64,000 nucleotides of DNA, taken from assembly GCA_933228895.1 (NCBI GenBank), contig OW121857.1, positions 3,162,001 through 3,226,000 on the forward strand, in the 5' to 3' direction. Made by a program: the position numbers and the translations under genes. Below, piece after piece: positions 53,361-64,000 of this stretch. The notes below the pieces were generated by a model. The model was not told the origin of the DNA, searched no databases, and saw only the letters and a list, made by a program, of their open reading frames with translations. Source of the stretch: Platycnemis pennipes. Lineage: Eukaryota; Arthropoda; Insecta; Odonata; Platycnemididae. Within the stretch, counting starts at the first letter, position 1; each line of letters starts with the position of its first letter.

Positions 53361-56300
53361 TACTATGGGAGAAAAAAGTTTCCCAGTAAATGGAGCGCCG
53401 CCACTATCGCTCTGAGAGAAAATCAAATTCCTTTCTGACGGCACAATATTCTTTGGTCTCGGCCACCACGAGGGAAGTTCAAAAATGGTAATGGTAAGTG
53501 ACTCATTGCCCGAGTATGTGACGGAAGAACGAAAGCTTACTTGTCCCGAGCTGTAAACGTGCTGGCGTCCAGAACGGAGGCATATTATTCCTCAAATGCA
53601 TTTTCACCCGGTGATCGCCTCTTCGCTTCCTTTCCCTAATTTGAAAAATTGAATAAGTTTATATTATTTTGTAATTATGTTGAGAGCTGCCGCTAATTAC
53701 TGCTTCGAACACATGGAATGATTTAGCGAAGTATTTAACATAATCTAAGACAGTTAACAGAGCACCTCAATGATTTTCCTTAAGTAAATGTAAATACAAA
53801 CTTATGTTCAATACACCAATCATGGCGACAGCTTCACTTAAGCTTGGCGGAGCCCTTTGTTCCACTTTGACATTTGGTTTTCATTGAGCCGGCAGGACAT
53901 GCAACTTGCTTTACATTACAAAACTCGTCTTTCACTGTAGAGTCCTGAGGGAAACCGCGCGTATATTGCGTCCGCTGAACACTGGGGCCAAAAGCTGTTG
54001 ATGAAGTAGGGCATAGATTTAAATTATATCATTTCTGTGGATAAAACCTCGTTTCTTATGTATAAAGTACGAAGAATTTTGGATTGAGAAAAGTAAAATT
54101 TTGACTGACTTATAAAAGTAAATGTCCTACGGATGAGAAATTGGAGTGATTTCGGTGGTATAACATGAAAGTATTTTGGTGGTAATGTGCATGTTACGTG
54201 GCTGTAATCATCCATGAATCCTTCATACAAAAGAAAAAAATATTGGTTTGTTCAGCCCAAGAAATAATGACCAAAAGGAAATTATTGTTGCTTACGCACA
54301 GGATAAGCTTTTGGTCAAAATACAGCTCATATGTATAGGTTAATAGCTTCCCCGACTATGAGCGAGTCACAAAAATTTTTAAAACAGTCTCTTTAACTTC
54401 TATTTTCACTTTTGAGCCAAATCTCATGGACATCCTTTGGAAACAAATACCCCGAGCAGAAGTATTCTAGACCTTTCCCAGACTAAATTCCTTAAATACA
54501 AAACCCAAACCATGTATCACCTGTACTACCGTAATTATCCTCCCAACTCTTGCAATAGCACTCATCAAAATCCTTTTCCTAAACAAAATAACCTTTCTCT
54601 CCTGGCAATAGCATAATCAATCGTCATCCTTTCCCCAATAAAATAAACCTTCTCTCCCACGAATATATCTTAAAAACCTCAATACCCTAAATAATCCTTA
54701 CTACCCTAATAAAATGACCCTATATCTATCCTAACCTAAACTACCTACTCCGACTAGAAAGGAAGAAATTCCGGAATGGCGAAATAGGATTACTTCAACT
54801 AACTGGAACTGGAAGAGTTCTAGAGCAATCTATTCGGTATTGAGCTGTATTAGAATTGGTAATTTTACTTATTTGGCCAATACACACTTCCTTAGTTTTT
54901 TCTCCGCAGTAAGAAATCGTTCGCTAAATTTCTGCTCTATAGATACACCTCTTATAGATCACAAATTCAGGGTAATGTTGTAGAACTATTTGTGGCTTTG
55001 GTATAGGAAGAATGTTCTTAGTTGTTTATTCTTGTGGTCGCATTTGCCCTTAACTCGCAAAATTTATGATTGGACCACAAGAATTGAATAGAATCAGAAG
55101 ATAATTTGTGAAAAAGTGACATGGGGTAAGAAAGACTTTACGACGTATTTTTCACACTTTTTATTGAGTAAACACTTGAGTAAGTAATTCCCATAATGAG
55201 TAATTCCATAATGAGTAACTAATTAAACACATACGATGAAAATAATTGAAAACTTATTACCTTGAATATGTTTGAGCTGATTAGTTGCATTAACAAAACT
55301 ATGAATATAATAATTCAAATGGAGTTAAAATTTTCTCGAGCGATGTATTTTCAAATTATCAAAAATGCACAAAGCTGGAAAACGAAAAGAAAGTTGGAAA
55401 CCCATTATCATAACGTTGTAGACCTCAAAGAGTCATCATGCGGCCTGAATATTGCACATTTCATGGCCTCTGTGGATGAATGAAGGAATGATGATCTTCC
55501 TACTCAATATTTTACGACACCAACACGTAGATATCTAGATAGCTCGCAGTATTCGGTAAGCAAAATAGAGATACATGGCAATAATCCAAGGCAAGTTAAG
55601 TGAAATAATATAGTTGCTAAAATTATAAAAATTAAAAAAAAAAGTATTTCGGGAAGCCGTTAGACGAGCAGAAAAAGAGCTGGACATAAAAACGGTTTCT
55701 TTTCCTGCTCTCCCGGAGAATTTCCCTTAAAGCAGCGAAATACCGCTTCCGAAGCAGCGAAATACGGAAAGTGATTGCAGCATTAGAAGATAAAACCATC
55801 CACCTATCATGAGATCAGTTCCAAATTCGCTTGAACGGCAAAACATAGGTTTCCATGGCGAAAGAGAAGGAGGTCGAGGGTAAAAAATAGCATAACATTC
55901 CTGTAACGTGACTTTGATAAAAACATGTTTCTAGTGGTTACGTAAAATAACAAAGCGGTGAACGAAAAACATTCGCCATCTTCAGGTCTCGAAATGAAAA
56001 CTTCGTATTTCCAGTCAGTTACATTACAGCTCGACCACTCCCTATCGATATTAAGGGAAGGATTCAATGGTTTATATGGACGCGGAAAATATTCAAGCAC
56101 GATTTTTGCTATTCAGTAAATGAGTGAAAGAGAGCGATGAGGCGGACACGGAGTGAATCCCTGGGCCTTGCCAGAGTGCGAGACAAGGAGCGATGCCTAA
56201 AAGAAAAAAAGTAGCAAATACGGAGAATGAGTGAAGTTTGGCGAGAAGTAGATAGTTAAACAGAGTGTTTAAAATGCTTGCAAGGAATAATATGCGTCCG

Positions 56301-56514
56301 TTCTGGTCGCCAGCGCGATGAAAGCTCGGAGCAGGCAAGCTATCGGTCTTCCGTCATATACTCGGGCGATGAGTCCATCACCCTACCGTGTTTGAAATCC
56401 CCTCGTGGTGGCCGAGACCAAAGAGTATTGCACCGTCAAAAAGGAATCCGATGTTCTCTTCGAGCGATAGTGGCGGCGCTCCATTTGTTGGGAAACTTTT
56501 TTTCTCCCATAGTA
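53361..56514. repeat. 3.15-kb segment bounded by about 245-bp inverted repeats
   Basis: The left arm 53361-53605 and the right arm 56271-56514 are inverted copies with perhaps 80-85% identity by eye. Shared blocks include TACTATGGGAGAAAAAAGTT, AATGGAGCGCCGCCACTATC, CTTTGGTCTCGGCCACCACG, GCCCGAGTAT-TGACGGAAGA and GGCATATTATTCCT-like text. The interior holds no recognised transposase. It could be a large non-autonomous DNA element or an inverted segmental duplication. No target duplication was found at the outer edges. Confidence 0.65.
53610..56265. other. Interior of the inverted-repeat segment, no gene recognised
   Basis: AT-rich. A C-rich, low-complexity stretch with CCTAA/CCCTA words lies around 54470-54770. 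Small frames show no motifs. Confidence 0.35.
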
Positions 56515-56989
56515 CCTGCTATCACGGCTTCCCTTGCGTGCTGACTATAATTTGACCAACGCACCAACTATAAGCTGGCATTTAGATCACGGTCAGTTGT
56601 CAATGACGAAGAATAGCGGTTCGACATTCACCGGTAATACTGCAGGATGGAGGAGAAAACATTATGCATCTGATCATACAATCGTAGGTGGGGTTCGAAT
56701 TGCGCTGCTAAGATACACATTTTGTACAAAATATTGAGTTATCACGGTTATCGCCTAGACGGAATCTGTCCAATCTCGAATATAAGTGCAACCTTTCAAT
56801 CTGTCCCAGTAACATAACGGCCATCTCTCGAAAAGAGGAGAAATTAAAATGGCTTTTATAATTCAGCGGTGAAAAATCCATATGAAAAACAACCCCTGAA
56901 CATAAAATCGCGTTTCCAAAACAGCTATGTTAGAACAGGAAAATCACGTGAACAAGGAAAAATCTCGTGATTGAGAGCCCACTAACCTG

Positions 56990-57300
56990 GAGAGGAAACC
57001 CTAGCTCAACTTTCTCGAGGATCCATCGGCGACGAGCGAAGTCACTCTTTCTTCGGAGTCGGCACAGGACTCGAAGAGCAGAGCGCAGAGCGAAAGAGAC
57101 TCGCTTTCACGCGTCGCGTTGAGAAAGCACTGACTGACAGGAGGGGAAGTTGGAGGGGAGAGAGGGGGGGAGGGGAGGGGGAGGGAGCTACAGTACAGGG
57201 CAAAGGGGGCAGAGCACAAAGGCGTAGCGAGGAGGAGTAGGAGGGAGGGGAGAGAGGTTGCAAGAAAGAAAGAAAGGGTCTTGGAAAGAGAAATGGGGCT
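56990..57300 (-). other. CpG- and polypurine-rich stretch with donor-like site; possible host promoter/first exon
   Basis: 57001-57125 is CpG-rich (GGCGACGAGCGAAG, CGCGTCGCGTTGAG). 57140-57260 is an almost pure purine tract of GGGA/GAGGG units. On minus, CCTCTCCAG|GTTAGTGG at about 56993-56986 is a good splice donor. The set would fit the promoter and first non-coding exon of a host gene read leftward, but no coding exon could be tied to it. Frames of 95-145 codons across the region are low-complexity. Confidence 0.3.
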
Positions 57301-58150
57301 TGCTCGCCAGAGGAGAATCGCCAGTCCAAGTCAGATTCGCCAATTTCGCTACCGTTTCTGGCGGCAACCTCCCAATCTGTCGAAAGGAACGGATTGCAAC
57401 GAAATAAAAATGAAGTGACAAGACTGCTTGCCAGGGAACGGGCCAGTACGCGAGAAAAGAGAACCAGACGAGCACATAGAAAAAGAGACGTAACACACTG
57501 ACTGCGGTTGGTTTTTGTGCTTTTTCAAGCTGTCCTCTAGACCGCTGTGATGACGCTGCCTAGCAAGCGTACGTTTGCACGAGTAGCGTGGGATGGGGAA
57601 GTGGCGGGAGAAAGGTCTGGAGGTACTAGGGTGATCGGATTCTTCTGTCTCCACTATCTCATCGCCCACCACGGTTTCTGAGAGGGGCGCTGGAGGCTTG
57701 AGGAGGCAAAGCGTAAGAGGGGGGAGGGTGAATGGGGGTGAGGAAGGGGAGTGATGATTATGGTTAATAAATAATGTTAAGGCCAAAGGAGGGGGATTGA
57801 AGACTCTCAGGATCCATATGGCTGCCTTCTTTATGGCCCCGACTTCGATGCTTGGCGCTGTGGTTAGCTATGGTAGTGTATGGACAGTGGAGACTGTGAA
57901 GCAGTCGCCGAAATATTTGCAACGTGCGTGAGATGGAACGGGAAAATTTGAGAGGCCCGAGTATGATTCCCTGTGGTTAGTCTTGCGGAGGCCAATGCAA
58001 AAGGCGGCAAGGCAGTGTTCGCATTGCAAGTGGCGTGCAACGATTGTGGACGGGCAGGCGCCGGAAGTTTCTTCGGCGTGGGAGATCACATTGCCAGGGC
58101 AGCAGAAACTGGTGATCTGGAAGATTTCACATTTTGCCTGCCTCTTTGCA
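57301..58150. other. Unassigned GC-richer interval
   Basis: Mixed composition with a second purine-rich patch at 57700-57760. Open frames on minus (57349-57786) are proline/serine-rich by composition and show no motif. Confidence 0.3.
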
Positions 58151-58154
58151 CTGT

Positions 58155-58560
58155 CGTTCAGTAATTCCACGTATTCCGTCCACCTGTGTTGAATGTATTC
58201 TGGTCCCATTGTTAACTTTCCCATCCTGTCCTTGACATGAATCACCGTCTTAAAATCCGTAATGCCTGAAAGAATTCTAACTTTCGAATGCAGGGCGATT
58301 ATTTCTCTTCTCCGCAGGATCTCTATTTCTTCACATTTTCACCTCGGCGACTTTTCCTCCGCTGCCTTTGTTCCTCTCCTAAGTTTATTTTCTTATATAT
58401 TTCTCTGCATACCTCTGTTCTTCCATTTCCTTCTCATCTCAATTTTCTCCATCATTTCTGCTGCTAGCCACGGTTTCTTTGCGATTAATTAATTCTGTTC
58501 TTTCTTCTGCTGTTGTGCTTCATTGTTTCCCATCTTTCCCCACCCGTCCCCTCCTTTTCC
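58155..58560 (-). pseudogene. Second, divergent RTE-like LINE fragment (endonuclease-RT linker)
   Basis: On minus the frame reads AKKPWLAAEMMEKIEMRRKW, with breaks after it, then EIEILRRREIIALH, ILSGITDFKTVIHVKDRMGK and QHRWTEYVELLND (58245-58160). The KPW…RRK and IKD-x-G-K…RW-x-EY-x-x-LL pattern is the linker ahead of the RT domain in RTE-like LINEs. It differs from the family at 45565-52430. The LINE similarity ends at about 58155. Confidence 0.5.
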
Positions 58561-58889
58561 TCTTCCATGCTTATTTTGACCGACTCCTTTCATTCCCTCC
58601 GCTTTGCGCCAATCACATCTCCTTCTTTACTGTTCTTCATCTTTTGCCTCCCTTGATCCTCACCTAGGAAACAAAACGACGAACGCGAAGTTCGTGAGAA
58701 AGGTGGGGACGAGATATGTGAATAGAAAAGAGTACAAAACATGTTCGAAGATCGGGAACGGGAATGCCATTTAAAGTAGGGAAAATTATTTTTCATAGTT
58801 GGTTCCTAAAGATTTTAAATTATTTTCCCTCCTTCGATTGTCATTTGGATATTCCGCTCCTCGTACATTTCCACTTAAACCGATTAGAA
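58561..58889. other. Unassigned interval
   Basis: No recognised feature. Confidence 0.3.
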
Positions 58890-59196
58890 TGGTTGTTCAG
58901 GGGAGGCGACCGACAGCTGGGGTCATTTGCGCTATTTGGGATAGGTGGGTGATTGGGTAATGGTAGGAGTTTTTCAGGGAACGGAGGAAGGGTGGAGAGA
59001 AACCTGGCGTCAGCGTTAGCCTACTCTTAACGAATAGCTCCAAGGGGACCACGGCTTAACGTCCCATCCGACGGACCCTCCACTAGGCACTCAAGTGGGG
59101 ACCGGTTTTCCACTGAAAAATCCGCCACTGCCGGGAATCGAACCCGGGCCCACGGGATGAGAGGCCAGTACTCTAGCCACCACACCATCCCCGCCA
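58890..59196 (-). mobile_element. tRNA-derived SINE, family A, copy 3
   Basis: Same body and tRNA-like head as the other copies (B-box on minus GGGTTCGATTCCCGG; A-box GTGGCTAGAGTACTGG at about 59183-59168). ATTAGAA repeats at 58883-58889 and 59197-59203 are the likely short target duplication. It lacks about 30 bp present in copy 1 after CGACGGAC. Confidence 0.8.
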
Positions 59197-59229
59197 ATTA
59201 GAAGGTGACCTTAATTCATCGATAAAAAA

Positions 59230-59530
59230 GTACGACTGACATGGGATTGAAACCTTGCGCGAGCCGGGTTTCGAACCGGTGCACGGCAGAGGAGGAATAG
59301 TCAGGGAGCGGAGGGGAAAGGGGTTTCGGCATTAGCCTGCTCCTGGCGATCAACACCGAGGGATCCACGGTCTGCGACATCCCACACGACGGGCAGAGAT
59401 TCAACTCTGAATGCCTTCCACACGGCACTCGAGTAGGGACTGCCGGTCATCGAATCGGGGCCTACGAGAATTCATAGTAGGTCATTCAGGAGGGGTCGCC
59501 CATAACCGTAGGAAGGGTAGAAGGAGGCTC
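59230..59530. mobile_element. SINE-A-related sequence
   Basis: GGGAGCGGAGGGGAAAGGGG, TTTCGGCATTAGCCTGCTCC and GGGATCCACGGTCTGCGACA run parallel to the SINE-A body, but strongly diverged and with a different head (GGGTTTCGAACCGGTG). Possibly a sister family. No clear ends. Confidence 0.4.
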
Positions 59531-59535
59531 TCTTA

Positions 59536-60352
59536 AGGCCGTTGTACACGGTACAATTTATTGTACAAGAAGTTGCTCAATGCGCAAATTGTATCGTGTA
59601 CGAGGGGTGTTCGAACAATTTCTTGTACAAGAAATTAGATCATGCTCTATATTATTGGTTGAAACCGTCCAAGATCCACTCCGTGGCTTCTGCGCATGAC
59701 ATATGAAGGTAGTGATGCGTTCGTTTAGTATTCTTAAGGTTGGTGTTCTGTATTTGCGATCACTTTTATTCTTATAAGCACGGCAAAACTTCCATTTTTG
59801 TTGTACATATCATGATATTCTTTGTTGCTTCAATATTATGATATTCTTTGATGATTTCATACTGTGATATTCGTCGGTCGCGTCGGAAGTGTTCTATTTC
59901 TCAAAAGATGAGTTGGACACACTGGCAAACAATAATATGCAACAAGCAAAAACATTATGTTTGGAGAATAAATGATGGTTTCATGAGCCGATGAAAGAGT
60001 GTAAGTAACCAATCGTATAATTTCATTTTAGTAATGCATTGTAGTAATGCATTAACGGTAGCAAATAATTGTAACCCAGTAACTATGGCAGTATTAATAC
60101 TATTTAGTATTTTGTATTGTTTTACTAGGCAGTATTTTGAAAATTTTCAAAATACTATCGTCATCGGATATCGCAATTCAGCTGTTCGACAGTAAACGAT
60201 ATCTGCGCATGTTATTGGCGCACAAATTGCAGGAAAATCTTTGATCGTGTACGATCGCGAACCAACTTCTTGTACAATTTCTTGGTCAAATCTCGCCGTC
60301 CAATTTATGGTATAAGATCTTGTACAAGAAGTTGTACCGTGTACAATGGCCT
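59536..60352. mobile_element. PIF/Harbinger-type non-autonomous element, 817 bp
   Basis: The terminal inverted repeats AGGCCGTTGTACACGGTACA (59536) and TGTACCGTGTACAATGGCCT (to 60352) are flanked by TTA on both sides (59533-59535 and 60353-60355). That is the 3-bp target duplication of PIF/Harbinger. TTGTACAAGAAGTT and TTCTTGTACAA words recur inside each end. There is no transposase frame. Confidence 0.75.
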
Positions 60353-60355
60353 TTA

Positions 60356-60659
60356 CAGGAGCTTTCCGCGGTCTAGCGGGTCCCGCAAGGGCCTAGATCT
60401 CTTTTGCGGTCGGGGCATTTGAACGCGCCAAGGGACAGTGCTACAGCTACATTTCATGTTTAAGTACCAACTTTATGTGAGGTATAGAGCATGAAAGGTA
60501 AAAGCAATGCTACTGTAAAGATAAAGATAATGGGAAAAGTAACTATGCTTAGAGCTGTCCATCTCGTGCGTCTGCCTATAAAAGGAATATGAAAGCAACA
60601 TATTCCGGTTTCGCCGAGTCGTCGTTGGTGGGACAACGGCTGCATTCCAGCAGGCGTCT
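60356..60659. other. Unassigned interval
   Basis: No recognised feature of its own. The stretch from 60600 may belong to the retroelement tail described next. Confidence 0.3.
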
Positions 60660-60900
60660 TCAGGTGTTTGATGCCGTGTCTTGGCCGTTGTTATAGAGTC
60701 TGTCGGGAGTGTAGGGCGAAGTGACTCCTCTCTGATTGGTCGGTTGACGATTCCCATTTCTTTGACCAATGAGGATTGAGTTAGGGTTGAAAAGTCTCAT
60801 CCAGGCGTTATGGAGATCATAGCCGTCTTCTCGGTTGAAATTTTGAGGATGGTCGCTGATTCCTATTGCCTCTCGCGGATAATCCTGGGGAAACAGCGTG
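60660..60900 (-). pseudogene. Retroelement C-terminal tail, possibly Penelope-like
   Basis: On minus, RITLFPQDYPREAIGISDHP, then NFNREDGYDLHNAWMRLFNP. The REAI…NREDGY-x-L-x-x-AW pattern is known from the tails of some arthropod retroelement ORFs, which I associate with Penelope-like elements. It is short and not secure. Confidence 0.3.
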
Positions 60901-60984
60901 ATTCTCAGCCTTGGTGTCTTCAGAGGTGACGCTGTGACCTGGACCTTTTTTCCAGGACGCACAGGTCCACATATATATCGATTT

Positions 60985-61210
60985 AAATTTAATTGGCGGC
61001 AATTGAAGGCCGCCATGAGCTGGGTTGACCTCCTGCCCGGCATCCTCCTCGGTCTCCGCGAAAGTTGGACGGACGATCTTTCCTGCACATCCGCGGAAAT
61101 GGTGTTCGGCGAGCCGCTGAAACTCCCAGGCGAACTCCTTCACCCCTATCCCGGCTGCCCCACCGATGACCCCACTCATTACGTACTGCAGCTTCCGCCA
61201 CACGTCGGTC
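60985..61210 (+). pseudogene. Ty3/gypsy integrase fragment (second, unrelated element)
   Basis: The plus-strand frame reads WVDLLPGILLGLRESWTDDL, SCTSAEMVFGEPLKLPGEL and LQLPPHVG. The W-x-x-LP-x-x-LLG-x-R…S-AE-x-V-x-G-x-x-L-x-LPGE pattern is the stretch just after the catalytic E of some arthropod gypsy integrases. It differs clearly from the integrase of the element at 36409-43388. Only about 75 codons remain. Confidence 0.6.
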
Positions 61211-61249
61211 AGAGCAGCAATTTGGGGGGGGGGGATTTTTAAAATTTAT

Positions 61250-61515
61250 AAAGAAATTCACTAAATGTAAATATTTTTACCCGTTTACATTAACTTACAC
61301 ATACATATCGAAAGTTTATAACGATTTATGAATGTTAAGAGTTAAGGGTGGATTAGTAAAACATCGTGCTGTTATAGAGAATCATTCATCCAGTCGGAGG
61401 CTTCTTTTATTTCGGTCTCACATCTCTCTATGCTCTTCCTTCGCTGCCACACAGTCGTCTAGGCCACCACAAGATCCCTGAACGCAACCCAGGTGCATAA
61501 CTGATTCAGTATCCC
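61250..61515. other. Unassigned interval
   Basis: No feature that I can support. Confidence 0.3.
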
Positions 61516-61519
61516 TCAA

Positions 61520-61912
61520 TTCTTATTACTATTATTATTGTTTATTTATTTGCCCAGTAGATCACAATGCAGAAGGACTATACATGGTATAAGGCACGTC
61601 AAGATATAGATAAAACATATTAATAAAAAATGTCTTAAATAGGGTAATTACATACAATGAGCAACAGACACCATGAATCTTTAAATAGAATTAATGGACT
61701 TTTCTTCCATATATTCTTTCACAGAAAAATACATTTTTCCTACAGTATTTTTTCAGTTTAGCTTTAAAGGAATAAATACTCTTACATTTTAAAATTTCGG
61801 TGGGGAGTTTATTATACAAACAAATTCCCATTTCCTTGGGTCCTGTTTTCATTCTTTGTTCTGATTGATGGCAAATGCAAATATTCTCGCCCCATCCTTC
61901 CAACATCTGCAA
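61520..61912 (-). pseudogene. LINE (Jockey/CR1-like) 3' end
   Basis: The minus-strand frame 61912-61691 reads MKTGPKEMGICLYNKLPTEI, KCKSIYSFKAKLKKYC. The G-x-x-LYNKLP…I…F-K-x-x-LKK pattern is the C-terminal end of many arthropod LINE RT proteins. It is followed on minus by about 170 bp of 3' UTR and a simple AATAAT-type tail (plus 61520-61550, ATTACTATTATTATTGTTTA). 5'-truncated. Confidence 0.55.
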
Positions 61913-61914
61913 AC

Positions 61915-63495
61915 GGGTTACATCACAGTACAGTCAAAAGACTTAGACTTACGGATCATGCATGCACTGAACGTTACCTTTTACGGTGATTTTTTACCGC
62001 CACTTCCCCTTAGTCGACATCCATGTAGCATTTGCCCACCTGCCACCAGAAGAAGGTCCCATTCTTGAAAGAAAGTGGAAAAAATAAACAAACCTTCCCT
62101 TACGACGGAAACTTCAGAATATCTAGATGACGTTAGAGATCTAGCTTACAATGCAAACAAAATCTTTCGACTTAACTTATTAATGAAGCTTTGACATCAG
62201 AATCCCAAAATCTACTCTATATGGTTTTTCCAACTTCATGTGGAAGGAAATTAAATCTGAAAGTAAAAACAATTTTCTGCCTTCCAAACAGAACAGAAAA
62301 ACAAAAATGGCTTGTTGACAGTAAATACTGGAATGCTGTATTATGCTTACTTTGTTTGAAATTTTCTTTACCAACAGAAAGAACGATTTGGGGCACCACA
62401 GGTCGTAGAGGATGGACAGACCACAGAGGAGTTTGAGACAGAGAACTCAATGAAAAATCCAAAGCCCATCTGTCTCCTCAAATAGCAAGGCTTCAATGGA
62501 TCTCTAAAAAAAGGTTAATAAAGATTTGACTGAATAATTTGACAAATCGATAAATTACCACCGTGAAGTTCTATCAGCCATAATAGACTGCTGGGCCTTT
62601 TCATATCAAATCAGGCAGATAGTGCAAAATCATGTTAGGTGACCACCACCGATTTCTCTAAAAGTTATATATGTGAAAGCAGTATCCTTATGATGAATTA
62701 TGATCACATTATCTCAGCTCAGAACTGAACCAATATAAAGCTATGATCCTTTGAACATTGCTGAGTCAGGCCTCAAAGTAAAAAATGAAAAGTCACATAA
62801 TTGCTAATAACTAAGGAACCATGGCCCTTAAAGCAGTTGTTTTTGTTTCATTTTGAAGAAAATGCATTTATACACATTATGGCATAACTTGCAAGTAATT
62901 TGATGTAATAATAAACAAATAGGACTCATTTAAACAATAAAAATTAGTAATTTATTAACAGTTTATTACTAAAAAAGGCCACCTTTTATTTTTGCTTTAA
63001 ATTTCCACAGTGGCTAGTTTAAATGTTCTGCTATCAATTAAAAAAATTAAAAAAGGTAGTATTTTTATATTTTTGTTTTAAGGCATGTCAAAGTTAGGCT
63101 TGTTTTCGACCCAATCTGTTTATGCACTCCTTTCATACACCACGGTTGCATACCTATGAGGGGGGAAAATGAAGATTCATTCTACTTAGCATGCATAATG
63201 GATAAATAGTACATACCTGAATGATGATAATATTTGATAATGATAATATTTTATTGCTCCAGCAAGTTATAAATAATACAAAAAATAATACAATAAGAGT
63301 TTTGGAGCTTTGGGTGAACCCTAAGGCTTTTGCCTGTTGTTGGGTTCACCTTCAAATAACACATACAGCAATACTGGCTTACATTCTCATTGGTTACATT
63401 CACTGACTGAATGCAAGTTCAATCTTGTGTACATCCACGGCATCAAATGTGTGCAAACGACCACTGCTACTAACTGGAAACGGTGGATGAGGCAA
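61915..63495. other. Unassigned interval
   Basis: Overlapping frames at 62180-62462 on both strands have no motif. The rest is AT-rich and non-coding. Confidence 0.35.
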
Positions 63496-63589
63496 TTTGT
63501 GCAGAACATTTTTCAATGGCACTTCACGTAAGTCTTCTAATTCAATTCTTAAGTCATTGAGAAGAGTTCCTCTCAAGCAGTTCTATATT

Positions 63590-63850
63590 AGCCTGCACTG
63601 CCGTTATCTAGCAGAGGAGATGTTGCCCTTCAGAAATAAAGACTCACTGGATAGGAAGCTTTTAAACTTACTCAGACTGCTTGCAAAGTACAACCCAGAT
63701 GCAAGAGTTTATTCGGAGAAGCTTGACAAATCAAAAGAAAAGGAAAAACTTGGATCTCATCAGCTTAGCTGAAGGAACATGTTTGATTTAATGACCACCA
63801 TGAATGATAAAGTTGTTTCAAAAATCAATTCTGAAGATTCAGGTGATATG
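63590..63850 (+). pseudogene. Possible hAT/ZMYM-type transposase fragment
   Basis: The plus frame reads LAEEMLPFRNKDSLDRKLLN, LLRLLAKYNPDARVYSEKLD. LPFR-x-x-D…N-x-L-x-LL-x-x-LAKY-x-P resembles the segment preceding the catalytic core in hAT transposases with a DUF4371-type domain. After a stop at 63772 a related frame continues briefly. Weak and short. Confidence 0.3.
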
Positions 63851-63915
63851 GAGTGGAAGCGAAACATGATAACACAGAAAGAAAAACACGAGCCAAATCC
63901 ACAAAAATAAACTTC

Positions 63916-63976
63916 ACTACGACCCGGGTTTCACTGTATTACAGCATTGTCAGGTGCTGGAAACCCGGGTCGTAGT
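63916..63976. repeat. Perfect 17-bp hairpin (ACTACGACCCGGGTTTC)
   Basis: ACTACGACCCGGGTTTC (63916-63932) and GAAACCCGGGTCGTAGT (63960-63976) form a perfect stem with a 27-nt loop containing ATTACAGCATTGTCAGGTGC. The layout is like the nested hairpin at 24851-25020 and suggests a palindromic MITE. Confidence 0.6.
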
Positions 63977-64000
63977 AAAGGAAATTGCAAATTGCTTCAG

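Noticed and set aside
57349..57786. 145-codon minus frame, Pro/Ser-rich
   Set aside because: Low-complexity translation of purine/pyrimidine-biased DNA; overlapping frames are equally open.
62191..62462. Overlapping 81-codon frames on both strands
   Set aside because: No motifs, similar openness on both strands; treated as chance.

Overview
The window looks like nuclear DNA of an arthropod, most likely an insect. It is AT-rich and intron/intergenic in character, and it is packed with nested transposable elements: Ty3/gypsy with an F-type envelope gene, Ty1/copia, RTE-like and Jockey/CR1-like LINEs, tRNA-derived SINEs, piggyBac, hAT, PIF/Harbinger and pogo/Tigger. No bacterial-style gene, rRNA gene or free-standing tRNA gene was seen. 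No complete host protein-coding gene could be recognised. Only two exon-like pieces (12.5-13.7 kb, minus strand) and one CpG/polypurine-rich stretch with a splice-donor-like site (about 57 kb, minus strand) hint at host genes.

Layout. 0-2.2 kb: unassigned AT-rich DNA with a small hairpin. 2.2-8.4 kb: three fragments of one RTE-like LINE family (RT half on minus, endonuclease-to-RT on plus, 5' end on minus), plus the C-terminal part of a piggyBac transposase. 9-10.5 kb: nested hAT-like ends. 10.9-11.7 kb: decayed pogo/Tigger. 14.8-15.7 kb: a non-autonomous hAT with a SINE inserted in its last bases. 16.9-17.2 kb: LINE 3' end. 18.7-20.5 kb: two arrays of short degenerate words. 22.1-25.4 kb: a 3.3-kb hAT-type element with 8-bp target duplication, 160-bp tandem repeats and a nested palindrome. 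26.9-29.4 kb: piggyBac element with a broken transposase. 29.4-32.8 kb: copia element inserted in a Jockey/CR1-like LINE remnant. 34.0-34.3 kb: a second SINE family. 35.75-43.98 kb: a foldback element whose arms are built of GCAGCGCTG words, split by a 6.98-kb env-carrying gypsy element. 45.0-45.3 kb: SINE. 45.6-52.4 kb: an RTE-like LINE split by a 4.1-kb foldback element (46251-50353) and by a 175-bp palindromic MITE. 53.4-56.5 kb: a 3.15-kb segment bounded by about 245-bp inverted repeats. 57-57.3 kb: polypurine/CpG-rich stretch. 58-61.9 kb: LINE, SINE, Harbinger and gypsy-integrase fragments. 63.5-64 kb: possible hAT-domain fragment and a perfect hairpin.

The most informative locus is the gypsy element. 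Its two 518-bp LTRs read identically, it has a 4-bp target duplication and a 1318-codon open gag-pol. Yet the catalytic middle of reverse transcriptase is missing without a frameshift, and the Env seems to lack the cleavage/fusion region. A splice donor just upstream of gag and an acceptor 13 nt before the env ATG suggest a conventional spliced env mRNA. The second highlight is the foldback element at 46251-50353. It sits inside a recognisable endonuclease reading frame, so its empty target site can be read directly: a 2-bp TT duplication and CCCTGGGGA termini. Several unrelated non-autonomous elements here share one design, subterminal arrays of a family-specific short word in both orientations.

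All calls come from reading the sequence; no database search was run. Start codons are ATG. Reading frames that only open with GTG or TTG were re-started at the first ATG.
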